Shown here in pieces: positions 24,754 through 33,089 of a stretch of DNA of 51,898 nt (its first letter is position 1; each line of letters opens with the position of its first letter). The notes under the pieces were generated by a model, which ran no database searches, was not told where the DNA came from, and worked only from the letters and a program-made list of their open reading frames with translations. Position numbers and translations under genes: made by a program. The stretch is from positions 1-51,898 of the forward strand of contig UQZS01000006.1 in assembly GCA_900545625.1 (NCBI GenBank). The letters run 5' to 3'. This DNA is from an uncultured Oscillospiraceae bacterium. GTDB lineage: Bacteria; Bacillota; Clostridia; Oscillospirales; Acutalibacteraceae.

Positions 24754-26694
24754 ATGGCGATTGAAAGAATGAAGCTGATGAAGATCAGCGGCACGCTCGG
24801 TCAGCTTGCCGCGGTCAGCGAGGTGCTGTGCGAAAGCGAGAGCTTCCAGCCGGATGCCGCATCGAATTATATTTCTTCCTCCATGGGCTTTCTTCCGTTT
24901 TCGGAGGAGAACCCTTACACGCAAAAAATAACGGCGCTCACGGATTTCGCCGCCTCGATCGGATTCCCGCTGGAAGAGCAGACGGCGTCCGACACCGCGC
25001 CCGACGACGTGGATGACGACTATATCCGCACGGTGGAAAAACGCGCTTCCCAGCTTTTGGAAACGCGCCGTATTTTGACCGAGCAGAAAGAGGTTTGTGA
25101 GGACGGCATCCGCAAGTATTCGCATTTCGCGGGGCTGGACCTCGACTTGGACAGCATTTCTGCATGTGAGTTCATCAAGGTGCGCTTCGGGCATATGCCG
25201 AAAGAGAGCCTCGCACGGCTGAATACAGTGTTCCGCGATTACCCCTATTTGCTGTTCTGCCCGTGCTCGGAGGACAAGACCGATTATTGGGGCGTGTACT
25301 TTGCCCCCGTAGATCGTCTCGACGAAGTGGACGGTATTTTTGCCTTTCTGCTGTTTGAACCGTTTTCCGTTCCCGGCGCAGCAGGCACGGTGGACGAGGT
25401 GCTTGCCGAGATCCGTAAAAGCATCGCGATCTTAGATGGGCAGATCTCCGAGAACGAAGATCATCTGCGCGCGTTCTGGAAAGAGGAAGAGGCGCACTGC
25501 AACCTGCTGTATACGAAGCTCCTTCGGCAAAACGCGATTTTTTCGCTGCGCAGCTACGCCCTGCACAACGAAAAAAACTTTATGCTTGTGGGCTTTGTGC
25601 CCGAAAGCCGCGTGCGCGAGCTTTCCGAACGCATTGATAAGATCGAGGATGTCTCTGCGGAGGTGGAAGAACCGCCGAAGAGCGACAAGGTCTCCGTCCC
25701 CGTGAAATATAAGCGGCGCGGGCCGCTGTATCGGGCGCTTGTTTCCCCGTACCGCTATTATATCGAAATGTACGGCTCGCCCGGCCGCAGCGACGTGGAT
25801 GTGACGCCGTTCGTCGCCGTGACGTATACCATATTGTTCGGCATCATGTTCGGCGACCTCGGGCAGGGGCTTGTGGTGAGCCTTGCGGGCGCGCTCATGT
25901 GGAAGCTCAAAAAAATGGAGCTCGGCAAGATCCTGATCCCCTGCGGGCTTTCGTCTGCGGTGTTTGGGTTTTTGTTCGGCAGCGTGTTCGGGTTTGAGGA
26001 TATGCTCGACCCCGTATACCACGCCCTCGGATGGGGCGGCAAGCCTCTTTCCGTTATGGACAGCATCAATACCGTGCTGCTCATCGCCATCGGCATCGGC
26101 GTGTTCTTAATGGTCTGCGCCATGCTCATCCATATTTACGCAAGCCTTAAACGCCGGCAGTTCGGCGAAGCGCTTTTCAGCCAGAACGGGCTTGCCGGCA
26201 TGGTGCTTTACCTGATGGGCGTCAACCTTGCCTCCGGCTTTATGGGCGGCCCAGCGCCGATCCCCACGAATGTCTGCGGTGTGCTGCTGGGCATTTCGGC
26301 GGTGCTTCTGTATATCAAGGAGATCCCCATCGGCATCATCGACAAGCACCCCGATTGGAAGCCCGAGAGCTGGCCGGATTTCCTCTTGCAGAATTTCTTT
26401 GAACTGATCGAATACATCCTTTCTTACCTTTCCAACACCCTGTCTTTCCTGCGCGTCGGCGCGTATGTGCTGGTGCACGCAGGCATGATGATGGTCGTGT
26501 TCTCGCTTGCGGGCGAGAGTGAAAACCTCTTTGTCATCATCCTCGGCAACGCGCTGGTGATCGTGCTTGAAGGGCTTTTGACGGGCATTCAGGTGCTGCG
26601 TCTTGAATATTACGAAATGTTCAGCCGTTTTTATGAGGGCGACGGCAAACCTTTTACACCCGTTACCCTGCACAAACAAATCCATACAAATTGA
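24754..26694 (+). CDS. ntpI: V/A-type ATPase subunit I (a subunit)
   Basis: A 646-aa stator subunit forming the ion half-channels. Residues 1-310 make the cytoplasmic arm that binds the peripheral stalks; from about 345 on (VDVTPFVAVTYTILFGIMFGDLGQGL) a membrane domain with seven or eight helices follows. The essential arginine region is likely in LSYLSNTLSFLRVGAYVLVHAGM, and GLLTGIQVLRLEYYEMFSRFYEGDGKPFTP is the family C-terminus. The start has AAAAGGAG. The soluble half is duplicated in the preceding gene. Confidence 0.95.
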   Translation: MAIERMKLMKISGTLGQLAAVSEVLCESESFQPDAASNYISSSMGFLPFSEENPYTQKITALTDFAASIGFPLEEQTASDTAPDDVDDDYIRTVEKRASQLLETRRILTEQKEVCEDGIRKYSHFAGLDLDLDSISACEFIKVRFGHMPKESLARLNTVFRDYPYLLFCPCSEDKTDYWGVYFAPVDRLDEVDGIFAFLLFEPFSVPGAAGTVDEVLAEIRKSIAILDGQISENEDHLRAFWKEEEAHCNLLYTKLLRQNAIFSLRSYALHNEKNFMLVGFVPESRVRELSERIDKIEDVSAEVEEPPKSDKVSVPVKYKRRGPLYRALVSPYRYYIEMYGSPGRSDVDVTPFVAVTYTILFGIMFGDLGQGLVVSLAGALMWKLKKMELGKILIPCGLSSAVFGFLFGSVFGFEDMLDPVYHALGWGGKPLSVMDSINTVLLIAIGIGVFLMVCAMLIHIYASLKRRQFGEALFSQNGLAGMVLYLMGVNLASGFMGGPAPIPTNVCGVLLGISAVLLYIKEIPIGIIDKHPDWKPESWPDFLLQNFFELIEYILSYLSNTLSFLRVGAYVLVHAGMMMVVFSLAGESENLFVIILGNALVIVLEGLLTGIQVLRLEYYEMFSRFYEGDGKPFTPVTLHKQIHTN

Positions 26695-26712
26695 TTTCGG
26701 GAGGAATCTGTT

Positions 26713-27186
26713 ATGACCGCATTTTTCTATGTCTTGTTGATCGTTGCACCCATGGCGCTGCTGGCGACCGCTTTTATCGCTCTGCGCAAACGCAATCAGG
26801 GAAAGTCCGCGAAACGTGCAATGGGCATGAACCTTGCCGCTTTCGGCGTGCTGGTGGTGCTTTTGTCGGTGCTTTCGTTTAACGTGTTTGCTTCTTCGGA
26901 CACAAATACGGCGGCAGACACCGCGCAGACCGAGCAGACCGCCGCGCAGGCGGATACGACCGCCGGAGATTCCTCAAAAGGTCTCGGGCTTTTGGCGGCA
27001 GGGCTTGTAACGGGCCTTGCGGGCATCGGCGGCGGTATCGCGCTGGCAGCGGCAGCTCCTGCCGCAATCGCCGCAACCGCAGAGAACCCGAAATCCTTCG
27101 GTAAATCCCTGATCTTCGTGGCGCTCGGCGAATCCATCGCGCTGTTCGGCGTGGTCATCTCGATTTTGATCATCAACAAGCTGTAA
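26713..27186 (+). CDS. ntpK: V/A-type ATPase subunit K (proteolipid c ring)
   Basis: A 157-aa proteolipid. The C-terminal hairpin (about 92-157) is the c subunit: GLAGIGGGIALAAAAPAAIAATAENP, a polar loop (KSFGKS) and ALGESIALFGVVISILIINKL with the ion-binding Glu. The N-terminal 60 residues form two more hydrophobic segments joined by a 30-residue Thr/Ala/Gln linker; the end of the second (FNVFASSD) resembles a signal-peptidase site, so the extension may be removed. The ligand set shows Glu-Ser but no Gln in the first helix, so proton or sodium use cannot be decided. Confidence 0.92.
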   Translation: MTAFFYVLLIVAPMALLATAFIALRKRNQGKSAKRAMGMNLAAFGVLVVLLSVLSFNVFASSDTNTAADTAQTEQTAAQADTTAGDSSKGLGLLAAGLVTGLAGIGGGIALAAAAPAAIAATAENPKSFGKSLIFVALGESIALFGVVISILIINKL

Positions 27187-27198
27187 GAGGGCGCAAAT

Positions 27199-27504
27199 AT
27201 GCGACTGTTTTTGGTCAGCGATAAGCTGGATCCCGTGATCGGCATGCGCCTTGCAGGCGTAGAGGGCGCGTGCCTGCGCTCGAGCGCCGACATGGAAAAG
27301 GCGCTGTGCGACGCCGCCGCAAACGCGGAGATCGGTGTTATCCTTTATACGGCAGGCGTACGCGAAGCGTGCGCCGAGACCGTTGCGCGGCTGCAGCGGC
27401 AGACGCATCCGCTGCTTTTGGAGATCCCGGACGGCGAAAGCGAGACGGGCAGTACGAGCAGCATTACACAATACATTCAAGAGGCGGTCGGCATCCGTTT
27501 GTGA
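27199..27504 (+). CDS. ntpG: V/A-type ATPase subunit F
   Basis: A 101-aa subunit of the central shaft, with the short alpha/beta fold of subunit F: MRLFLVSDKLDPVIGMRLAGVEG, the middle GVILYTAGVREAC, and LLLEIPDGE near the end. It binds subunit D inside the A3B3 head. The gene is 12 nt behind ntpK. Confidence 0.9.
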   Translation: MRLFLVSDKLDPVIGMRLAGVEGACLRSSADMEKALCDAAANAEIGVILYTAGVREACAETVARLQRQTHPLLLEIPDGESETGSTSSITQYIQEAVGIRL

Positions 27505-27531
27505 GCCGCCGCAGGCAAGAGGTGAAAATCC

Positions 27532-28140
27532 TTGGATATTCCAAACGGCAATATCACAGTCTTCCTCGACGCTGTCCGCCGGCTTGCGGATGCGGAGTGC
27601 GAGAAAATCGACTGCGAGACCGAGACTGTGCGCACGCAGCGGCTGGAGACTTTGCAGCAGGAAGCAAAAGCGCGCAGCGAAGCGTACGCGCAGTATGAGA
27701 TCGCACGCATCAATGCAGATTTCAACCGTGAGATCTCCGCACTGGAGGAGGCTTCGCGCAAGCGGCTCACAGAGCGGCGCGCAGAATTGGAAAAACAGGT
27801 GTTTGACCGCGTGCGTACACGCATCACCGCGTTTACTGAAACGCCGGAATACCGCGATATGCTGAAAAAAAGCGCCGAACAGGCGGCTGCAGCTGTCGGC
27901 GGCAGGGGTTTGACGGTGTATCTTCGGGAAGCGGATATGCCCCTTGCCGAAACGCTTTGTGCAGACCTGCCGAAAGACACTCAGTTTGTCTGCGACGCGA
28001 CGATCTCGCTCGGCGGGATAAAGGTACGTGCCGGAGCGACCGGGCTTTTGGCGGATGATACACTTGACGCGCGCCTGGAACAGCAGAAGACGCAGTTTTT
28101 GGCTGTTTCCGGACTTTCCATAGAGGAGGCGGAAGAATGA
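27532..28140 (+). CDS. ntpE: V/A-type ATPase subunit E (peripheral stalk)
   Basis: A 202-aa stalk subunit. Residues 1-110 are a long charged helix (RLETLQQEAKARSEAY...REISALEEASRKRLTERR); the C-terminal 90 residues form the globular head that contacts subunit B (GGIKVRAGATGLLADDTLDARLEQQK). The start is TTG, with AAGAGGTG upstream. The stop overlaps the ntpA ATG by 4 nt. Confidence 0.9.
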   Translation: MDIPNGNITVFLDAVRRLADAECEKIDCETETVRTQRLETLQQEAKARSEAYAQYEIARINADFNREISALEEASRKRLTERRAELEKQVFDRVRTRITAFTETPEYRDMLKKSAEQAAAAVGGRGLTVYLREADMPLAETLCADLPKDTQFVCDATISLGGIKVRAGATGLLADDTLDARLEQQKTQFLAVSGLSIEEAEE

Positions 28141-29891
28141 CGGCGTATCAGATCTACGGCATCAACGGGCCGGTCATTACCGTCCGCGGCGAAACCGGTC
28201 TTCAGATGATGGAGACGGTCTATGTCGGCAACGCGCGACTCATCGGCGAAGTCATCGGGCTGCAGCAAGACCAAACCACCATTCAGGTTTACGAAGAGAC
28301 AGCAGGGCTCAAAGTGGGCGAACCCGTATACGCTACGGGCAGCGCTATGCGCGTTACACTCGGGCCCGGGCTTTTGGGCAATATTTTCGACGGCATCCAG
28401 CGCCCGCTGCCGGCTTTGGAAAAACAGTTCGGCGCATTCATCGGACGCGGTGCGAAATTTTCACCGCTGGATACCGAAAAGACCTATGATGTGCACCTGT
28501 GCATAAAAGTCGGCGACCGTCTTTCGGGCGGCGATGTGTATGCGACCTGCCCTGAGACTGCGGCTGTCGAGCACAAGGTGATGCTTGCGCCGAATCTTTC
28601 GGGCGTAGTGACGGAGATTTTCCCCGACGGCGCATATCATGTGCAGGATACCGTTGCACGGCTTCAAACCGACGACGGCAAAACGGTTGACCTGACGCTG
28701 ATGCAGACATGGCCCATTCGCACGCCGCGTCCCACCAGAAAGCGCCTGCCTGCCGACCGTCCGCTGATCACCGGGCAGCGCGTGATCGATACGGTGTTCC
28801 CCGTAGCCAAGGGCGGCGCTGCGGCGATCCCCGGCGGTTTCGGTACGGGCAAGACCATGACGCAGCACCAGCTCGCCAAATGGTGCGACGCGGATATCAT
28901 CATCTACGTCGGCTGCGGCGAACGCGGCAATGAAATGACGCAGGTGCTCTCCGAATTCTCGGAACTTACCGACCCGCGCACGGGCAAATCGCTTCTTGAC
29001 CGCACGGTGCTCATTGCGAACACCTCCAACATGCCCGTTGCGGCGCGCGAAGCTTCCATTTACACGGGTATCACCCTTGCGGAATACTACCGCGATATGG
29101 GTTACCATACCGCGCTTATGGCGGACTCGACCTCTCGTTGGGCAGAAGCGCTGCGTGAGATTTCAGGGCGGCTCGAAGAAATGCCTGCCGACGAGGGCTT
29201 CCCCGCATATCTGCCTTCGCGCCTTTCGGAATTCTATGAGCGTGCGGGGCGTACCGAAAACCTGAATGGCAGCGAAGGCTCCGTAACGCTTATCGGCGCG
29301 GTCTCGCCGCAGGGCTCAGATTTTTCGGAGCCTGTCACACAGAATACCAAGCGGTTTACGCGCTGCTTTTGGGCGCTGGACAAATCCCTGGCCTACGCGC
29401 GGCATTACCCTGCAATCAACTGGACGCTTTCATACAGTGAGTACACAAACGAGCTGACAAATTGGTACCGCGACAACGTGTCGCCCCAGTTCTCAAACGA
29501 CCGCGACGAGCTGTGCGCGCTCTTGCAAGAGGAAAACACGCTCATGGAGATCGTCAAGCTCATCGGCGCCGACGTGCTGCCGGATGATCAGAAGCTGGTC
29601 ATCGAGATCGCGCGCGTGATCCGCGTCGGATTTTTGCAGCAAAACGCCTTCCATGCGGAGGACACTTATGTGCCGCTGGAAAAGCAGTATAAAATGATGC
29701 ATGTGATTTTGCATCTGTACCACCGCGCCAGAGAAGTTGTCGCACGGCAGATCCCGATCTCCGTGCTGCTGCAAACGGGGATCTTTGAACAGCTTGTCAA
29801 AATGAAATACGATGTGCCGAACGACAAGACGGAGATGCTTGACGATTATATCCGCGACATCGATGCTGCCGTAGACGGCATCCTGCGCTGA
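28137..29891 (+). CDS. ntpA: V/A-type ATPase catalytic subunit A
   Basis: A 584-aa catalytic subunit. It has the beta-barrel start ITVRGETGLQMMETVYVG, the A-specific non-homologous insert (about 110-190), and the P-loop GGFGTGKTMTQ (about 232-242). GCGERGNEMTQVL includes the catalytic Glu, and SRWAEALREISGRLEEMPADEGFPAYLPSRL is the family signature. ATP hydrolysis or synthesis takes place here. Length is normal and no motif is missing. Confidence 0.98.
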   Translation: MTAYQIYGINGPVITVRGETGLQMMETVYVGNARLIGEVIGLQQDQTTIQVYEETAGLKVGEPVYATGSAMRVTLGPGLLGNIFDGIQRPLPALEKQFGAFIGRGAKFSPLDTEKTYDVHLCIKVGDRLSGGDVYATCPETAAVEHKVMLAPNLSGVVTEIFPDGAYHVQDTVARLQTDDGKTVDLTLMQTWPIRTPRPTRKRLPADRPLITGQRVIDTVFPVAKGGAAAIPGGFGTGKTMTQHQLAKWCDADIIIYVGCGERGNEMTQVLSEFSELTDPRTGKSLLDRTVLIANTSNMPVAAREASIYTGITLAEYYRDMGYHTALMADSTSRWAEALREISGRLEEMPADEGFPAYLPSRLSEFYERAGRTENLNGSEGSVTLIGAVSPQGSDFSEPVTQNTKRFTRCFWALDKSLAYARHYPAINWTLSYSEYTNELTNWYRDNVSPQFSNDRDELCALLQEENTLMEIVKLIGADVLPDDQKLVIEIARVIRVGFLQQNAFHAEDTYVPLEKQYKMMHVILHLYHRAREVVARQIPISVLLQTGIFEQLVKMKYDVPNDKTEMLDDYIRDIDAAVDGILR

Positions 29892-29906
29892 AAGGGGGGC
29901 GGAACT

Positions 29907-31283
29907 TTGCTTGTCAGACATTTGAAATTAAGCGGCGTGAACGGGTCGCTGGCGACACTTTCCGGTGTGGAAAACGCCGCCAATGAAGAGATCGTTCGTC
30001 TGCATTTGACAGACGGCACTGAGCGCACGGGACGCGTCGTTAAGATCGACGGCGACGAGGTCTCGGTGCAGGTGTTTGAGGGCACGCGCGGTATGTCCAT
30101 GTCCAATACCGAAACGATCTTTACGGGTAAGCCCATGCAGGTCGCGCTGTCTCCCGAGATCCTGGGGCGCGTGTTCGACGGCTTGGGCAGACCCATCGAC
30201 GGGCTCGGTGAAGTGTTCCCCGAGGAGGTGCGCGACGTAAACGGCGCGCCCATCAACCCCGTTTCGCGCGAATACCCGCGTAACTACATCCACACCGGTA
30301 TTTCTTCTATTGATGCACTTGCCACGCTCATCCGCGGGCAGAAGCTGCCCATTTTTTCGGGCTCGGGCATGAAGCACAACGAGCTTGCCGTGCAGATCGT
30401 GCGGCAGGCGTCCACTGCCGACGGCAGCGACTTTGCGGTCGTATTTGCGGCGATGGGCGTGAAAAACGACGTGGCACAGTATTTCCGCACCTCGTTTGAA
30501 GAAGCGAACGTCATGCACCGCGTGGTGATGCTCTTAAACCTTGCCAACGACCCGATCGTTGAGCGTATTATGACACCGCGCGTCGCGCTGACCATAGCGG
30601 AGTATCTGGCGTTCACGCGGCATATGCACATTCTTGTCATTTTAACGGATATGACCTCTTACGCCGAGGCGCTGCGGGAATTTTCCGGCTCCAAGGGCGA
30701 GATCCCCGGCAGAAAGGGCTTTCCCGGCTATCTGTATTCCGATCTTGCGTCGCTTTATGAGCGTGCGGGTATGCTCAAAGGCGTGGAAGGCTCGGTCACA
30801 CAAATCCCGATCCTCACCATGCCCAATGACGACATCACCCACCCGATCCCCGACTTAACAGGCTATATCACCGAAGGGCAGATCGTCTTGAACCGCGACT
30901 TGGACTACAAGGGTATTTACCCGCCCGTGGATGTTCTGCCGTCGCTGTCGCGTTTGATGAAGGACGGCATCGGCGCAGGTTTTACACGCGAGGACCACGC
31001 GGACTTAAGCAACCAGCTCCTCGCGTCCTATGCCAAGGTGCAGGATGCGAAGGCGCTCGCATCGGTCATCGGCGAAGAGGAACTTTCTGCCGACGATAAG
31101 CTGCTCATGGAATTCGGCAGAGCGTTTGAAGCACGGTTCTTGAACCAGAGCTTTACGGAAAACCGTACAATGGATCAGACGCTCGACCTTGGGTGGGCGC
31201 TTTTGTCCATGCTGCCGCGCCGCATGCTCGACCGTGTGGACGAAAAGACGCTCGAAAAGCATTATAAAGGCGAATCCGCATAA
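29907..31283 (+). CDS. ntpB: V/A-type ATPase non-catalytic subunit B
   Basis: A 458-aa subunit alternating with A in the head. As expected for B, the P-loop is degenerate ([15 protein letters not shown] in place of GxxxxGKT). Typical blocks are [50 protein letters not shown] and the end [17 protein letters not shown]. The start is TTG at 29907 after AAAGGGGGG. Confidence 0.97.
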   Translation: MLVRHLKLSGVNGSLATLSGVENAANEEIVRLHLTDGTERTGRVVKIDGDEVSVQVFEGTRGMSMSNTETIFTGKPMQVALSPEILGRVFDGLGRPIDGLGEVFPEEVRDVNGAPINPVSREYPRNYIHTGISSIDALATLIRGQKLPIFSGSGMKHNELAVQIVRQASTADGSDFAVVFAAMGVKNDVAQYFRTSFEEANVMHRVVMLLNLANDPIVERIMTPRVALTIAEYLAFTRHMHILVILTDMTSYAEALREFSGSKGEIPGRKGFPGYLYSDLASLYERAGMLKGVEGSVTQIPILTMPNDDITHPIPDLTGYITEGQIVLNRDLDYKGIYPPVDVLPSLSRLMKDGIGAGFTREDHADLSNQLLASYAKVQDAKALASVIGEEELSADDKLLMEFGRAFEARFLNQSFTENRTMDQTLDLGWALLSMLPRRMLDRVDEKTLEKHYKGESA

Positions 31284-31318
31284 CGCGGCGCAAATATGGA
31301 TTCGGGAGGTGAATTCGC

Positions 31319-31963
31319 TTGGCGCAGGTATTTCCGACAAAGGCAAATTTAATGGCGACCCAGAAGTCGCTGGAGCTGGCGCGCATGGGGTATGAGCTGA
31401 TGGACCGCAAACGCAGCATTTTGGTGCGTGAGATGATGCAGCTCGTGGATGAAGCGCGCGAGGTCGAGTCGCAGATCGGCGACGTTTACAAGCAGGCTTA
31501 TGCTTCGCTGCGGCTTGCAAATATCACCTTGGGGCTCTGCGGCAACTTTGCGCGCAGTGTGCCCGTAGATGTTTCCCTTTCGGCGCGCGGCAAGAGCGTC
31601 ATGGGCGTGGAGATCCCGATCTTGGAACTCCCGGAGACCCAGGCGGAGCCGCACTACGGCTTTCACCGGACGAATTCGCATCTCGACGAAGCCTATCGGC
31701 AGTTTAACCGTGCAAAGCAGCTTACCGTGCGGCTTGCCGAAACGCAGGCGTCCATCTTCCGTCTGGCGGATGCAGTCAAGAAAACGCAGAAGCGCGCGAA
31801 CGCGTTGAGTAACATTTTGATCCCGCAGTTCGAGGCGACCGTGAAGTTTATCACGGAGGCGCTCGACGAAAAGGAACGCGAGGATTTCACGCGTCTCAAG
31901 GTCGTAAAATCCGTGAAAATGCGCGCGCAGGCGGAGTCCCAATCGGACGAAGCGGCGCAGTAA
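31319..31963 (+). CDS. ntpD: V/A-type ATPase subunit D (central shaft)
   Basis: A 214-aa coiled-coil rotor shaft. It starts AQVFPTKANLMATQKSLELARMGYELMDRKRSIL and has the second helix EAYRQFNRAKQLTVRLAETQASIFRLADAVKKTQKRANALSNILIP, the two halves of the antiparallel shaft. The start is TTG 31319, following GGGAGGTGA. It is the last gene of the operon and is followed by a terminator. Confidence 0.95.
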   Translation: MAQVFPTKANLMATQKSLELARMGYELMDRKRSILVREMMQLVDEAREVESQIGDVYKQAYASLRLANITLGLCGNFARSVPVDVSLSARGKSVMGVEIPILELPETQAEPHYGFHRTNSHLDEAYRQFNRAKQLTVRLAETQASIFRLADAVKKTQKRANALSNILIPQFEATVKFITEALDEKEREDFTRLKVVKSVKMRAQAESQSDEAAQ

Positions 31964-31978
31964 ATATAATAAAAACAG

Positions 31979-32008
31979 AAACAGGCTGCTCAAAAGGGCA
32001 GCCTGTTT
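31979..32008. terminator. Terminator of the ATPase operon
   Basis: AAACAGGCTGC and GCAGCCTGTTT form an 11-bp stem with an 8-nt loop and a following T-rich stretch. It also ends the converging doc gene. Confidence 0.8.
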
Positions 32009-32012
32009 AGCT

Positions 32013-32393
32013 TTAGTTCGTTTGATGTGCAATCACCCAGTTTACCATATCCGCAAACGATTGTTTCCCTGCGGCAACATCCAAAATCATATTTGCCAGT
32101 TCTTGTTGTGTGTACGCAAGCTCTATGCCGTTCAGCGCCAGAAAAACGAGCATGGCATGCGCGCCGATTCGCTTATTTCCATCCACAAACGGGTGATTTT
32201 GAATCAACCCAAACCCTAACCGTGCGCCTTTTTGCTGCAAAGAGGGAAAGGGCTCGGTATCGCCGAAGCTCTGAAACGGTGCTTGCAGGGCAGAATCCAA
32301 AAGCCCCTCGTCCCGCAAGCCCTCTGCGCCGCCCGTTTGGCAAAGCAGCGCATGATGCAGTGCGCAAATCTGCGCTTTTGAGAGACGAATCAT
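32013..32393 (-). CDS. doc: Doc-type toxin (Fic fold, death on curing)
   Basis: A 126-aa Fic-domain protein of the Doc subgroup. The motif HPFVDGNKRIGAHA is complete. Doc proteins phosphorylate EF-Tu and stop translation. The N-terminal segment (ALHHALLCQTGGAEGLRDEGLLDSAL) and the length are typical. The start overlaps the antitoxin stop by 4 nt (ATGA), so synthesis is coupled. Such modules stabilise plasmids or chromosomal regions, or act in phage defence. Confidence 0.9.
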   Translation of the reverse strand: MIRLSKAQICALHHALLCQTGGAEGLRDEGLLDSALQAPFQSFGDTEPFPSLQQKGARLGFGLIQNHPFVDGNKRIGAHAMLVFLALNGIELAYTQQELANMILDVAAGKQSFADMVNWVIAHQTN

Positions 32394-32632
32394 TTTGCCA
32401 ACTCTGCGTAAGCCTCTCGATTTTTCTGAAGCAGCCGTTTGGAGATCGCCGCAACATCCTCGTCAGCTGCAAGCTGTTCTTTCTCAGCCTGACGAAACTC
32501 CACAATCAGATAGCGGGGAACATTGTTTTTCAGAATCACGGCGGAGCCATTTTCGTCTACAAGTCTCGCGACCTTGGAAAAGTTCTGATTGGCTTCTGTA
32601 ATGGAAACAAGGCTGTCTGTATTGATGTTCAT
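32390..32632 (-). CDS. phd: Phd/YefM family antitoxin
   Basis: An 80-aa antitoxin. The N-terminal DNA-binding part reads SITEANQNFSKVARLVDENGSAVILKNNVPRYLIVEF, typical of Phd/YefM; the C-terminal tail (about 52-80), charged and presumably disordered until it binds toxin, would cover the Doc active site. The start at 32632 has GGAGGTG. The pair is probably autorepressed. Confidence 0.88.
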   Translation of the reverse strand: MNINTDSLVSITEANQNFSKVARLVDENGSAVILKNNVPRYLIVEFRQAEKEQLAADEDVAAISKRLLQKNREAYAELAK

Positions 32633-32650
32633 GGTAACACCTCCGTCTAT

Positions 32651-32679
32651 AGTATACACTGAATATAGGAGAAATTCAA
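32651..32679 (-). promoter_or_regulatory. phd-doc promoter
   Basis: Minus strand TTGAAT, 17 bp, TATACT, only 18 nt before the phd start. The -10 region carries the palindrome GTATAC, a plausible Phd site. Confidence 0.65.
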
Positions 32680-32699
32680 CCTATTTTTAATACAATACG

Positions 32700-32728
32700 A
32701 AAAAAGCTCTCTGCAAGAGAGCTTTTTT
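32700..32728. terminator. Bidirectional terminator
   Basis: AAAAAAGCTCTC and GAGAGCTTTTTT pair around TGCAA. It ends the leftward transcript of the 92-aa membrane protein and isolates phd-doc. Confidence 0.85.
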
Positions 32729-32771
32729 CATATAAAAGCATAGATAGGCAGTTTGCCTTTCCCTGCTTTCA

Positions 32772-33050
32772 TTATTTCTCTTTTCGTTCCCGCGCGCGTT
32801 TGCCAAGCGTATCCGCAAAGTATACGCCGACCAAAACGCCTGCCGCAATAAGCGTGGAATACAGGCGGTTCCACCCGAACCGCACCTCCAGAACGCCGGT
32901 TGCAAACAGCACGCCGACGATCGAGAGAATATACACGATCAGCAAAATGATCCTGCACTTGTTCTGCGGGCGCTCACTGTAAGAAAGCCCGTATACCGAC
33001 AGCATCACGAGCACCGCGATGCCGATATAGCCGGCTAAAAATGCGGTCAT
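32772..33050 (-). CDS. Small membrane protein of unknown function, three helices
   Basis: A 92-aa protein with three hydrophobic segments (about 2-22, 33-53 and 62-80) and a charged C-terminal tail (KRARERKEK). I do not recognise the family. The start at 33050 is 6 nt after AAGGGGTGA; the upstream GTG lies inside that ribosome site. It is 39 nt downstream of scfB on the same strand and may be co-transcribed with the SCIFF genes. Confidence 0.65.
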   Translation of the reverse strand: MTAFLAGYIGIAVLVMLSVYGLSYSERPQNKCRIILLIVYILSIVGVLFATGVLEVRFGWNRLYSTLIAAGVLVGVYFADTLGKRARERKEK

Positions 33051-33089
33051 GCGTTTCACCCCTTGTTTGCCGGAATAGCCGTAAAAGGC

